Source: Litorimonas sp049647245
Lineage (GTDB): Bacteria; Pseudomonadota; Alphaproteobacteria; Caulobacterales; Maricaulaceae
NCBI GenBank assembly: GCA_049647245.1
Contig: JBARXH010000205.1
Location: 1-64,000, forward strand
Length of the DNA stretch: 64,000 nucleotides
Direction of reading: 5' to 3'
Below, in pieces: positions 32,854 through 40,319 of this stretch. The position numbers and the translations under genes were made by a program. The stretch's first letter is position 1. Every line of letters begins with the position of its first letter. The notes under the pieces are model-generated. The model made no database searches and had not been told where the DNA came from. It was given only the letters and a program-made list of their open reading frames with translations.

Positions 32854-34797
32854 TCAAGCGGCTTTGGACTTGCCTTTGGAGGCCGTCTCACGCCGCGCTG
32901 TCTCGCTGGTTTTATGCGTCGCGAAGGCTTTGGCGACGTCTACCGCCGCCATCGCGGGCGGGCAGGTCGCCCGGTCGAGATAGTGGGTCGGCGCGGTCTG
33001 CATCCAGCGCGGACGCCAGTCCGGCTGGGCCGTGTCCTTGCCGACGACATCAGGGTCGAGACGGTTGCGAAGCGCTGCTTTCTGCTTCGTTCCGGTCTCG
33101 CTGATCAGCCCATCGGCGAACCGCTTCCCGCCCACGTCTTTCAGCATCGCGTTGATCACCCGCTTGTCGCGTAGAATGTCGAAGAACGCATCGTCCGGCG
33201 ACCAAAGCGCGGCCATGTCCGGCTGCACGGTCGCCGCAAGTGTCTCCACAATGTCCTCATCGGCACAGAGCGTCATGCTCATGGCCAGCGTCATGACGCG
33301 CATGACGGTTGCATCGTCCTGCGCCAGCAGGGACGCGAAGACCTCGGCAAAGGGGTTTGCGGCAAGCTGCTTTGGCTCTCCGTAATACGGGTCTTCCGCC
33401 TTCAATCCGAGCAGGTCGAAGACCGCTTGGCGCTCCTCCGCAATGCGGACCGCCCCTTGGCTCTGCGCGACACTCTCCGTCGTGCTCTCCTTGCGGCTCG
33501 TCGTCTTCTGCGGTTCCACGCTCCAGCGGTAAGACCCGACCAGCATATGGGTCACGGCCAGCCGCAAGGCGACGCCGGGATGGTCCAATAGGGTCGCGGT
33601 TGTCGCCGCATGGCGGTGCAGCCGGACATACTCCGCAACGGGGCCGGACATTTCCGGTTTGGCGGTCGCGGCCTTGGCCGCGCCGTCTGATGCTTCACCT
33701 GTGCCGAGAATGGCGTCGATGCGCTTAATGTCTTTCTTGGGTAGCCAGCCCTCATGGATCGTAACGGACCCATCGTGACCGACCTCTATATAGACCTTGC
33801 CGCCTGCGGCCTTGTCACGTCTGCCATGCTCGTAACGTTCAAAGTAATCGCCCCGGTCAAGCAGCATCACCGATGTCCAGCCGTCCGCTTTTAAGGCTTC
33901 GACCTTCGCCGCAATGGCCCGGTTCTGGTGCTCCCAGAACAGGTCTGCATCTTGGAAGTAGCCTTGCTCTCCAAAGAGGTCCGTGACGATATGGCCGTCA
34001 TAATCATCAGGATTAAACAAGGCCGACTTGGTGCTGATCGGCGTCCCGCCTGTCAGCCACTCCTTGAGGTAGCTGTTCTGCGGCACGTATTCCGGGCCAT
34101 GCCACAGTTTTAGCCAAGCGGCTTGCTGCGCCTCTGTCGCCATCGTCATATGGCGCAGGGACTCGCGGCCTAGTTCGTCGTCTTCATAGAGCTTCAGGAT
34201 GTCGGGATGGACATTGGCCAGAGCCAGAACCCGCTTCACACGCAGTTCGGTCAAGCCGAAGGTCGTGGCGATCTCTGCGGACGTCTGCCCAGCCTCGGCC
34301 AACGCCTTGAAGGCCGCGAACTGCTCCAACTCCGTCGCGGGCAACCGTGCGACGTTCTCCAGCAAGGACGCTTCGCGCGCGGCGACCGTGTCGCCCGCCG
34401 TCATAACGATACACGGCGCGGTCACGGGCTTGTCGGTTTCCGCCGCCTTGCGTTTGAGTGCGAACAGGCGTCGCCGTCCAGCGATCACGCCGTAGCCTTT
34501 ACCCTCCTTGCGGACCAAGAGCGATTGATTGACGCCCGACGCCAGAATGCTGGGATAGATGTCCTCGATGTCGGGGTCTGCCTGCCCATATCGCATATTG
34601 AGTTTGGAGACGCGGAGGTCCGACACGTCGATGAACTGCACGTCTTGGGCGGTCGCGGACGGGGCGCGCGGTTTCGGTTTGCGCTTAGCTTTGGGCTTGG
34701 CGTTCGGCTTGGCGCTGGGTCCGGCTAACCTTTTCGGCTCCGCCGTCTTGGCCTTTGAGGCGCATTGCGGGCGCACTTTCACTTGTGTTGCGGTCAT
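32854..34797 (-). CDS. ParB/RepB/Spo0J-like protein of the ICE
   Basis: A 647-residue protein, much longer than chromosomal ParB. The Lys/Pro/Ala-rich N-terminus (residues ~14-55) precedes the ParB N-terminal domain (IDVSDLRVSKLNMRYGQ; ASGVNQSLLVRKEG; GVIAGRRRLFAL) and a KorB-like HTH (TFGLTELRVKRVLALANVHP). The long C-terminal part is typical of ICE and plasmid ParB-like proteins and has no assigned role. A GGAGA site fits the start at 34797. It may stabilise the excised element or regulate transcription. It overlaps the MutS-domain gene by four bases. Confidence 0.88.
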   Translation of the reverse strand: MTATQVKVRPQCASKAKTAEPKRLAGPSAKPNAKPKAKRKPKPRAPSATAQDVQFIDVSDLRVSKLNMRYGQADPDIEDIYPSILASGVNQSLLVRKEGKGYGVIAGRRRLFALKRKAAETDKPVTAPCIVMTAGDTVAAREASLLENVARLPATELEQFAAFKALAEAGQTSAEIATTFGLTELRVKRVLALANVHPDILKLYEDDELGRESLRHMTMATEAQQAAWLKLWHGPEYVPQNSYLKEWLTGGTPISTKSALFNPDDYDGHIVTDLFGEQGYFQDADLFWEHQNRAIAAKVEALKADGWTSVMLLDRGDYFERYEHGRRDKAAGGKVYIEVGHDGSVTIHEGWLPKKDIKRIDAILGTGEASDGAAKAATAKPEMSGPVAEYVRLHRHAATTATLLDHPGVALRLAVTHMLVGSYRWSVEPQKTTSRKESTTESVAQSQGAVRIAEERQAVFDLLGLKAEDPYYGEPKQLAANPFAEVFASLLAQDDATVMRVMTLAMSMTLCADEDIVETLAATVQPDMAALWSPDDAFFDILRDKRVINAMLKDVGGKRFADGLISETGTKQKAALRNRLDPDVVGKDTAQPDWRPRWMQTAPTHYLDRATCPPAMAAVDVAKAFATHKTSETARRETASKGKSKAA

Positions 34798-35462
34798 GGG
34801 GAGGTCTCCTTGTCGAGGGTGGCGATGAGGTCGCACAGGTCGGTTTGCGCACGGCCGACCTCATCGAAGAGGCCGTGGTCACAGGGGGATTGAGGCTTGG
34901 GGGACGCGCCCCAGAACTGGCGGGCGGTCGGCCCGGCTGTCAGCGGACGCGCGCCAACGGCGTCCAGCCGTTGGCGCAAGGTCACGGGCGCAACGCCACC
35001 GATCAGGCTCTGTTCGCCCTCAGCCGTCGTCTCGGTCGCTGGCTCCGATACGGGTCCGGTATCGCCAGCGACTTCGCTGGGATTCGGCGTAATGATCCGC
35101 ACGACCTTACGGCGGAGGACCGCTTGTCGGTCTCGCTCTCGCGCCTTGGTCGGGCATTCGGTCATTTCGCAGATCGCGACCTTGAAGCCGTCTTTCACAA
35201 GTCTGCCGATGTAGGCTTCCGACGCATGCACGGGGATGCCCGCCATCGGAATGGGTTTGCAATTATGTCGGCCTCGCCGGGTCACGGCAATGTCCAGCGC
35301 CGCAGCCAAACGCTCGGCGTCTTCGAAAAAGACCTCGTAGAAGTCGCCCATGCGGTAGAGCAGCAGTGTGTCGGCTGGAACGTTCGCCCTGATGTCGAGA
35401 TACTGACGCATCAGCGGTGTAGGCTCGGAGACGCACGGTCGAATGTCGGTCGCGCCCGTCAT
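34794..35462 (-). CDS. Stand-alone MutS domain I (mismatch-recognition) protein
   Basis: A 222-residue protein. TPLMRQYLDIRANVPADTLL and YRMGDFYEVFFEDAERLAAA (residues ~16-58) reproduce MutS domain I including the Phe-x-Glu mismatch wedge (FYE); PMAGIPVHASEAYIGRLVKD and CEMTE complete the domain. The connector, clamp and ATPase domains of MutS are all missing. The remaining ~100 residues are low-complexity and unassigned. Start and end overlap the neighbours by four bases. It may bind mismatched or single-to-double-strand DNA during transfer; this is inference. Confidence 0.82.
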   Translation of the reverse strand: MTGATDIRPCVSEPTPLMRQYLDIRANVPADTLLLYRMGDFYEVFFEDAERLAAALDIAVTRRGRHNCKPIPMAGIPVHASEAYIGRLVKDGFKVAICEMTECPTKARERDRQAVLRRKVVRIITPNPSEVAGDTGPVSEPATETTAEGEQSLIGGVAPVTLRQRLDAVGARPLTAGPTARQFWGASPKPQSPCDHGLFDEVGRAQTDLCDLIATLDKETSP

Positions 35463-35962
35463 GCCAGTGCGTCCACGTAGCCGCATCCGGCGCACAAACG
35501 CGCCAGCGCCGCGCGCGCCTCATACAAGGCGTCGGGCAAAAGGTCGGCGGCGACTTCCGTCAGATAGGCGTTGTCGCTTCCGGGGTAGTTAGCTTCGATG
35601 CCCCAAAGACTTGCCGCATGGTCGTCCAGCGTCACGCCGTCGCGCGACACGGTCAGGACGAGGCCGCAATAGAACCATTCGTCCTTGCGCCACGCCTCAA
35701 TGATGCGTCCGGCCTTGCTGTCTGCCTCGATCAGGTCCGCGCCGCTCTTGTCGGTCCCGATGAACCCGGCGTCCTGCGGGTTTAGCGACGGCCAGAACCC
35801 GTCCTGCCGCTCGTCCGGCGCATCGCCGCTATCGTCGTGCCGGATTGTCGCCGTGACGATGAACCCGTCCACGTCGCACGTGATAGTGTCGCCTTCGCAG
35901 ACGAAGGCGTCGAACCCTTCCGAGAAGTGCGTCGGGGTCTGCTGTTGAGACAATGCGGTCAT
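35459..35962 (-). CDS. Uncharacterised ICE protein between ardA and the MutS-domain gene
   Basis: A 167-residue acidic protein (starting MTALSQQQTPTHFSEGFDAF) with a beta-rich first half (DTITCDVDGFIVTATIRHDD) and a helical C-terminus with two Cys (LARLCAGCGYVD). It has no signal or membrane segment. It is translationally coupled to the MutS-domain gene (ATGA) and lies five bases behind ardA. I do not recognise the family; its position among anti-restriction and maintenance genes suggests a role at entry into a new host. Confidence 0.75.
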   Translation of the reverse strand: MTALSQQQTPTHFSEGFDAFVCEGDTITCDVDGFIVTATIRHDDSGDAPDERQDGFWPSLNPQDAGFIGTDKSGADLIEADSKAGRIIEAWRKDEWFYCGLVLTVSRDGVTLDDHAASLWGIEANYPGSDNAYLTEVAADLLPDALYEARAALARLCAGCGYVDALA

Positions 35963-35967
35963 GGCGC

Positions 35968-36603
35968 TCACCACGACCGGAAGATGTGGACGGACTGGAT
36001 GCCCATCTCGAAGGAAACGATGTCGCCGTTAAGCTCCATGTCCTCGCCCATCGAAGCCCAATCGATGTAATAGCGGAAGGCCTCCGGCACCTTCGGCCCG
36101 CAATCCTCCATCAACTCGCGAGCATAGTCCGCAAAGCTCTCGTATTCGCCTGCATATTCTTCAAACGCCTTGCGGGCGTCGTCCAGATCGCCGCCATAAT
36201 GTTCGGCCACTTTTGCGCCCAGGGCGCCGCGCTCCTCGATGAACGCGGCCATCTCCGCGACAGCTTCGAAGCTCTGATATTCCGACAGGCTCAACCCTTC
36301 AAAGCCCGCATAGTCGTGGATCGCCCATTCCTCCGCGCCCGGCTCCGGACTGCGCGCCAGCATGGCCTGTGTCGCCGCCCGCATTTCGTCCGCGTCGTCG
36401 GCCCATATCCAAGCGCCGTGCAGTGTTTGGTTATTGTAGGCAGCCAGACACGCCACATAGATGGCCGGGCGGTCGCCGCTGGGATTGGCGGGTTCCGGGG
36501 TGTGGGGTCCGGCAATAGGCGGCGGCGCGCCAACGTCCGCGCCGCGCGGGCCGTCAGGCCCGCAATCGGTCTCTCGGCTAGGTGTCAGGGTCTGAATTGT
36601 CAT
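35968..36603 (-). CDS. ardA: Antirestriction protein ArdA
   Basis: A 211-residue DNA-mimic protein that blocks type I restriction enzymes when the element enters a new cell. The Pro/Gly-rich first ~45 residues precede the ArdA fold: IYVACLAAYNNQTLHGAWI, AEEWAIHDYAGFEG, FEEYAGEYESFADYARELM and YIDWASMGEDMELNGDIVSF. The protein is very acidic, as the mimicry requires. It is the first gene of a four-gene minus-strand operon with the uncharacterised, MutS-domain and parB-like genes; the region upstream is non-coding. Confidence 0.92.
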   Translation of the reverse strand: MTIQTLTPSRETDCGPDGPRGADVGAPPPIAGPHTPEPANPSGDRPAIYVACLAAYNNQTLHGAWIWADDADEMRAATQAMLARSPEPGAEEWAIHDYAGFEGLSLSEYQSFEAVAEMAAFIEERGALGAKVAEHYGGDLDDARKAFEEYAGEYESFADYARELMEDCGPKVPEAFRYYIDWASMGEDMELNGDIVSFEMGIQSVHIFRSW

Positions 36604-37023
36604 GCTCGCTCTCCATCTCTCCGCCGCCCCGCACAGTTCCCCGGCAGGCGGGGGTGGGCGACGAAAAGGCAGGTCAGGCGCGGGGCATGAGGGCGGGACG
36701 CAAGGGCTAAGGTAGGAGAGCGAAGACGAAATGGACGGCTTACAGACCCGCCGCCCTTGCGGCTCGACCGCCCCGTGCCATCCCTGCCAGTCGCCCGCCC
36801 CCGTCTGCCGAGGGAAACCCTCAACAGAGCCGGCGCGTCAGCGCCGTCCGCATTGGACGAGACGTATGGACAGACACGATCAGGGTCAGCGCCGCGTCAG
36901 CGGCACATTGTGTCGGGCTATCTGCCCGGCGCGGTAGGGATTAAAGCCCGAAGGGTGGAGACGAGCGTCGCGAAGGCTCCATTCACGAAAGCCCGGCCCG
37001 GCGCAGCCGGGACCGCCCAACCG
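36604..37023. other. 420-bp non-coding region upstream of ardA
   Basis: A very GC-rich stretch with no convincing gene. It contains the repeated phrase GCGTCAGCG (36835-36843 and near 36894-36902), a hairpin CCCGGC-GCA-GCCGGG (36997-37011) and the string GGGATTAAAGCCCGAAGGG (36938-36956). It must hold the ardA promoter. Similar GC-rich blocks occur near ardA/parB loci of other ICEs, so a conserved RNA or replication signal is possible but unproven. Confidence 0.4.
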
Positions 37024-37608
37024 CTATGGCTGGAGTGAACTCTGGACCACCCACCCATCCGGAGTCAAAATTAGATCTGTCGTTCGCTCTCGTATGCCGC
37101 CTTGGATTTGCGGAAGGTCGTTCGTATCCGCGAAGACATCTTCAGCCCATGGCTCTACATTGACCAGACCTTCGGAGTAGCGAACATTCGAAACGGTTGT
37201 TCCGAAGGTCTCCGTTGGCTCGGTAAACTCAAGCAAGTCCAAGATTCGCACTTCCGCAAAACATAGACGAGGGATCCCGCCCGAGTAGGACTCTCCCGGT
37301 TCCTGTCCTTCAAGCAAGGGCATAATGGCATCCGTCAGGGCATATTTAAGACTGATACCGTCTTGCTCCCGCGTCAGCAAACCCGCTGCTACCAGCATTT
37401 CCATACGTGGATCCGGCAGGATCGACGGCGCTTGGGCGATCACCCCGTTACGTGGGCGCGTGCCAATCCGCGCGCAGACCTTTTGACCGGAATAGGTATT
37501 CCGAAGCACCTCTAAAAACACGTCGCTTGAAGCCGTGTGCGTTGGCGCCTCCGCACAAGATACGACGAGGAGCGACGATAAGACAAAGCTGAAACGTGCG
37601 GTGCGCAT
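37024..37608 (-). CDS. Uncharacterised lipoprotein
   Basis: A 194-residue predicted lipoprotein: MRTARFSFVLSSLLVVSCAE has a short signal and lipobox VVSC. GGAGG precedes the ATG at 37608. The mature part is hydrophilic, with ILPDPRMEMLVAAGLLTREQ resembling a small winged-helix-like unit and a C-terminal TDLILTPDGWVVQSS strand. No family is recognised. It stands alone behind a good promoter at 37637-37665. Confidence 0.7.
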   Translation of the reverse strand: MRTARFSFVLSSLLVVSCAEAPTHTASSDVFLEVLRNTYSGQKVCARIGTRPRNGVIAQAPSILPDPRMEMLVAAGLLTREQDGISLKYALTDAIMPLLEGQEPGESYSGGIPRLCFAEVRILDLLEFTEPTETFGTTVSNVRYSEGLVNVEPWAEDVFADTNDLPQIQGGIRERTTDLILTPDGWVVQSSLQP

Positions 37609-37636
37609 GGCAACCTCCATCAACCCAGCTCAACCA

Positions 37637-37665
37637 ATTCTGTCTGGACATCGGCTTGACGTCAA
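37637..37665 (-). promoter_or_regulatory. Sigma70-type promoter of the lipoprotein gene
   Basis: Minus strand TTGACG (37665-37660), 17-base spacer, CAGAAT (37642-37637), about 29 bases before the ATG. The -35 is part of the palindrome CTTGACGTCAAG (37655-37666), a possible operator. Confidence 0.55.
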
Positions 37666-37710
37666 GACACCGACAACCCTGCTCTTCGGATCATGTCCGA
37701 CCGCACCGGT

Positions 37711-38040
37711 TTAAAATCGCTGGACCTTGGGTGGAGCTGGCTTAACTTCCAAAATATCGATGCGGATCTTGTCGTCTGTCCAGAATTTCTCAGGCACAAT
37801 ATGGGCGATGTTGTCCCAGACTTCTTGCGCAATTTCGATAGCCAAGACACCGCCAAGCAAACAGATGTCGCTGATCGTCTTGGCATACTGAAGTGTCCAT
37901 TGGTGAAAATCATGCCACATCAACTCAGGGTCAGGACCATCATCGCAGAAGTCATCAATGGCAAAAAGCGACACGACATTATCGTTCACGCCGGAAACGG
38001 ATGACCCCTCTGTTTCGTCGTTCGACGAAAAACCACCCAC
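37711..38040 (-). CDS. Small hypothetical protein
   Basis: A 109-residue frame with a GTG start. The second half looks protein-like (MWHDFHQWTLQYAKTISDIC, then a helix rich in Leu/Ile/Val and Trp), while the first ~30 residues are polar. A competing plus-strand frame covers 37693-38004. The AGGA-N6-TCCT operator sits 10 bases upstream, which favours the minus-strand reading. No family is recognised. Confidence 0.4.
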   Translation of the reverse strand: MGGFSSNDETEGSSVSGVNDNVVSLFAIDDFCDDGPDPELMWHDFHQWTLQYAKTISDICLLGGVLAIEIAQEVWDNIAHIVPEKFWTDDKIRIDILEVKPAPPKVQRF

Positions 38041-38049
38041 AGCTTTTAT

Positions 38050-38063
38050 AGGACTTTATTCCT
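38050..38063 (-). promoter_or_regulatory. Third AGGA-N6-TCCT operator
   Basis: Minus strand AGGAATAAAGTCCT followed by ATAAAAG (possible -10). It differs by one base from the element at 30537-30550. It lies between the hypothetical gene at 37711 and imuA. Confidence 0.45.
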
Positions 38064-38091
38064 GTTTCGCTTGACTCGAACGGCCTAAAAA

Positions 38092-38106
38092 GAACAAAGC
38101 ACGAAC
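38092..38106 (+). promoter_or_regulatory. LexA (SOS) box of the imuA-imuB-dnaE2 operon
   Basis: GAACAAAGCACGAAC is an exact GAAC-N7-GAAC alphaproteobacterial LexA box; a further GAAC lies at 38078-38081. TTGACT at 38071-38076 is a suitable -35. The box ends two bases before the imuA ATG, so the transcript is probably nearly or fully leaderless. Confidence 0.8.
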
Positions 38107-38108
38107 TT

Positions 38109-38801
38109 ATGTCAACCCTACAAGACATAAGATCAAAGATTGGCCTCGTTTCTGGACGAGTTTTATCTGCCAATGAGGACAGCATACGGTTGGATTCTGT
38201 CGAGCCGATCGCCGCTGGGCGGGTCCATGAAGCGACAGGGTCTCTCCGAACGTCTCTCGCTTTTTCCGTTGTCGCACGAACAACAGGCCGGGTCTTCTGG
38301 ATCGCCATAGGAGACCGCGCGCGGTCTGTGCGGGCCCGAGGGATGCGCGCTTATGGAGATCCTGCACATTTGCTGATGGTCGAGACCGCCAGCCGCGACG
38401 AGACCTTGTGGGCCGGCGAAGAAGCTTTGCGATGCCGCGGTGCTGGCGCGGTCATCATCGACATCGACAAGGGACCGGACCTGTCCGAAAGCCGACGCCT
38501 CCAGATCGCCGCGCAAGTTGGCGGCGGAATTGGCATTGTCCTGATCCGCCGTCATGCTCAGTCCTCGGCCTGCCAGACCCGCTGGCATTGCGAGAGCGAA
38601 GAGGGGTTCGAGTCCGACTGGGTGTGGAACCTGACCCGTAACAAGCGTGGCCGCCCGCGCGCCTGGTCCGTGCGGGGCGACCCGCCCGAACATCTCATCC
38701 ATCCGCCCGATCTTTGCCCTTCTCTGGAAAACCCACCCATCCATGCGCCCATCCGTTTCACGACGCACCCTCGCTCTCTGGTTTCCGGAGCTGCCGCTTG
38801 A
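38109..38801 (+). CDS. imuA: ImuA-like SOS mutagenesis protein
   Basis: A 230-residue RecA/SulA-related protein of the ImuA family, which with ImuB and DnaE2 forms the damage-inducible mutasome. Conserved stretches are RVFWIAIGDRARSVRARGMR, PAHLLMVETASRDETLWAGE and VGGGIGIVLIRRHAQSS. The C-terminus (RNKRGRPRAWSVR) is the family's usual end, followed by a Pro-rich tail. The LexA box touches the start, so SOS control is clear. Its 3' end overlaps imuB by 59 bases in another frame. Confidence 0.85.
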   Translation: MSTLQDIRSKIGLVSGRVLSANEDSIRLDSVEPIAAGRVHEATGSLRTSLAFSVVARTTGRVFWIAIGDRARSVRARGMRAYGDPAHLLMVETASRDETLWAGEEALRCRGAGAVIIDIDKGPDLSESRRLQIAAQVGGGIGIVLIRRHAQSSACQTRWHCESEEGFESDWVWNLTRNKRGRPRAWSVRGDPPEHLIHPPDLCPSLENPPIHAPIRFTTHPRSLVSGAAA

Positions 38802-40290
38802 TCGCTGGCGGCGGCGCGACGATCCGCGTCTCTGGGGACCGTTCGCCGTGACGCGCAAGACAGGCAATGTGGACCGCATCGTCTGCGCCAATGACCACGC
38901 ACGCAAAGCCCGTGTCCAACCGGGCGACACGGTCGCGGACGCCTATGCCGTCTGTCCTGATCTGCTGATAGAGCCGCAGGACTATATGAGTGAATCCCGG
39001 CTTCTGGGCGCGCTTCACATCTGGGCGGACCGCTACTCGCCGCGCATCGCGCTTGATCCGCCCGACGGACTTCTCCTCGATGTCACCGGCTGCGCACATT
39101 TGTTCGAAGGCGAGCCGGATATGGCCGAGATCATCCTGAGGGAGACAGAAGACCTGACGGTCGTGACCCGGATCGGTATCGCCAACACGCTCCGGGCGGC
39201 GCGCGGGTTTGCGCGGCACGGTGCCTCAACGATCACCATAACAGATCCAGACCGCGAGCATGCCCAAGTCGATGATTTGCCCGTCGCGGCCTTGGATCTG
39301 AACACGTCTATCGAGACCGACCTGCGCCGACTTGGCGTCACTACGATTGGCGAGCTGCGGCGATTCAAGTCCGCCGAGCTGGCTCGGCGCTTTTCCGTCC
39401 ATCTGACGAGCGCGCTGGATGAGTTGCGCGGCCATACCCACGACGCGGTCGTTCCTAGCGCTGTCGTCCCGACCTTCGCAGCCAACATGACACTGCCTGA
39501 GCCCATCGGCCGCCTTGAAGACGTGACCGGCATTCTGGAACGGTTGGCCGAGCGCGTTTGCCAGAAGCTGAGAGACAAGGGCTACACGGCCCGGGGCTTC
39601 CGGCTGACGGTCCGTTGCGTCGATACGGGCGACCATCATCTGTCCGTCGGCTTCGCCAGTCCGACCCGGACCGTCACGCCGATCTCGCGCCAGTTCGCAC
39701 GACCGCTCGATCAGCTCAAGATCGAGTTCGGCGCGGATTGGATGCGGCTGCTCGCGCTCGACATCTGTCTTTTCAACCCACACCAAATCGAGGCAGGCAA
39801 TGCCGCCCAGGCGCAGCAGGAGGCCGTCGACCAGACGCTGACCACGCTTGGCAACCGGCTCGGCTTCGACCGGCTGCACACGCCGCGCCCCGGACCGGGC
39901 TATACGCCGGAGCGCGAGATGATGTTCGGTCCGGCCGTCGATGCGCTCGACTGGACACCGCCCACGGACCTGACAGCCTATCCCCGCCCCGAAATCGCCT
40001 TCGCACCCGAGCGCGTGCGGGTCGACCAACCCGGTCGCGCACCCTACGCTTTCACCTGGCGACGGGACAGCTACCGCGTCGTGAAGGTCAAGGGTCCGGA
40101 ACGGATCAGCCCAGTCAACTGGGACAATCCGAACACCAAGTTCGAAGCCCGGGTACGCGACTATTGGCGGGCTCGGACGGAATGCGGCCGGCTCTTTTGG
40201 CTGATGGTCTTTCCTCGGCACCCGGACGATGGCTGCTATGTCTGCGGCGAGTTCCTGCGCGATCCGCGCCTCTCTCTTCTTCGTGCGTAG
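38743..40290 (+). CDS. imuB: ImuB, inactive Y-family polymerase homologue
   Basis: A 515-residue protein. RRTLALWFPELPLDRWRRRD at the start is the ImuB form of the Y-family N-terminus, in which the catalytic acidic residues are lost. LLLDVTGCAHLFEGE, GIANTLRAARGFARHG and the LRRLGVTTIGELRRF helix-hairpin-helix follow. ImuB bridges the beta clamp, ImuA and DnaE2 at lesions. The start at 38743 lies inside imuA. The end lies 29 bases before dnaE2. Confidence 0.88.
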   Translation: MRPSVSRRTLALWFPELPLDRWRRRDDPRLWGPFAVTRKTGNVDRIVCANDHARKARVQPGDTVADAYAVCPDLLIEPQDYMSESRLLGALHIWADRYSPRIALDPPDGLLLDVTGCAHLFEGEPDMAEIILRETEDLTVVTRIGIANTLRAARGFARHGASTITITDPDREHAQVDDLPVAALDLNTSIETDLRRLGVTTIGELRRFKSAELARRFSVHLTSALDELRGHTHDAVVPSAVVPTFAANMTLPEPIGRLEDVTGILERLAERVCQKLRDKGYTARGFRLTVRCVDTGDHHLSVGFASPTRTVTPISRQFARPLDQLKIEFGADWMRLLALDICLFNPHQIEAGNAAQAQQEAVDQTLTTLGNRLGFDRLHTPRPGPGYTPEREMMFGPAVDALDWTPPTDLTAYPRPEIAFAPERVRVDQPGRAPYAFTWRRDSYRVVKVKGPERISPVNWDNPNTKFEARVRDYWRARTECGRLFWLMVFPRHPDDGCYVCGEFLRDPRLSLLRA

Positions 40291-40319
40291 AGGGCTTCGC
40301 GCCTGATGGACCGCCGGAG

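Noticed and set aside
37693..38004. Plus-strand frame of 103 codons opposite the small hypothetical gene
   Set aside because: Composition is less protein-like and there is no ribosome site; the minus-strand frame has a promoter-like operator upstream. Neither is certain.
38605..38615. GGTTCGAGTCC, identical to part of the tRNA-Leu T-arm, as a possible attR
   Set aside because: The match covers only the generic T-arm sequence, does not reach the acceptor end, and lies inside the well-conserved imuA coding region.
39558..40319. 254-codon upstream extension of dnaE2
   Set aside because: It lies entirely within imuB in another frame; the PHP domain starts at 40320.
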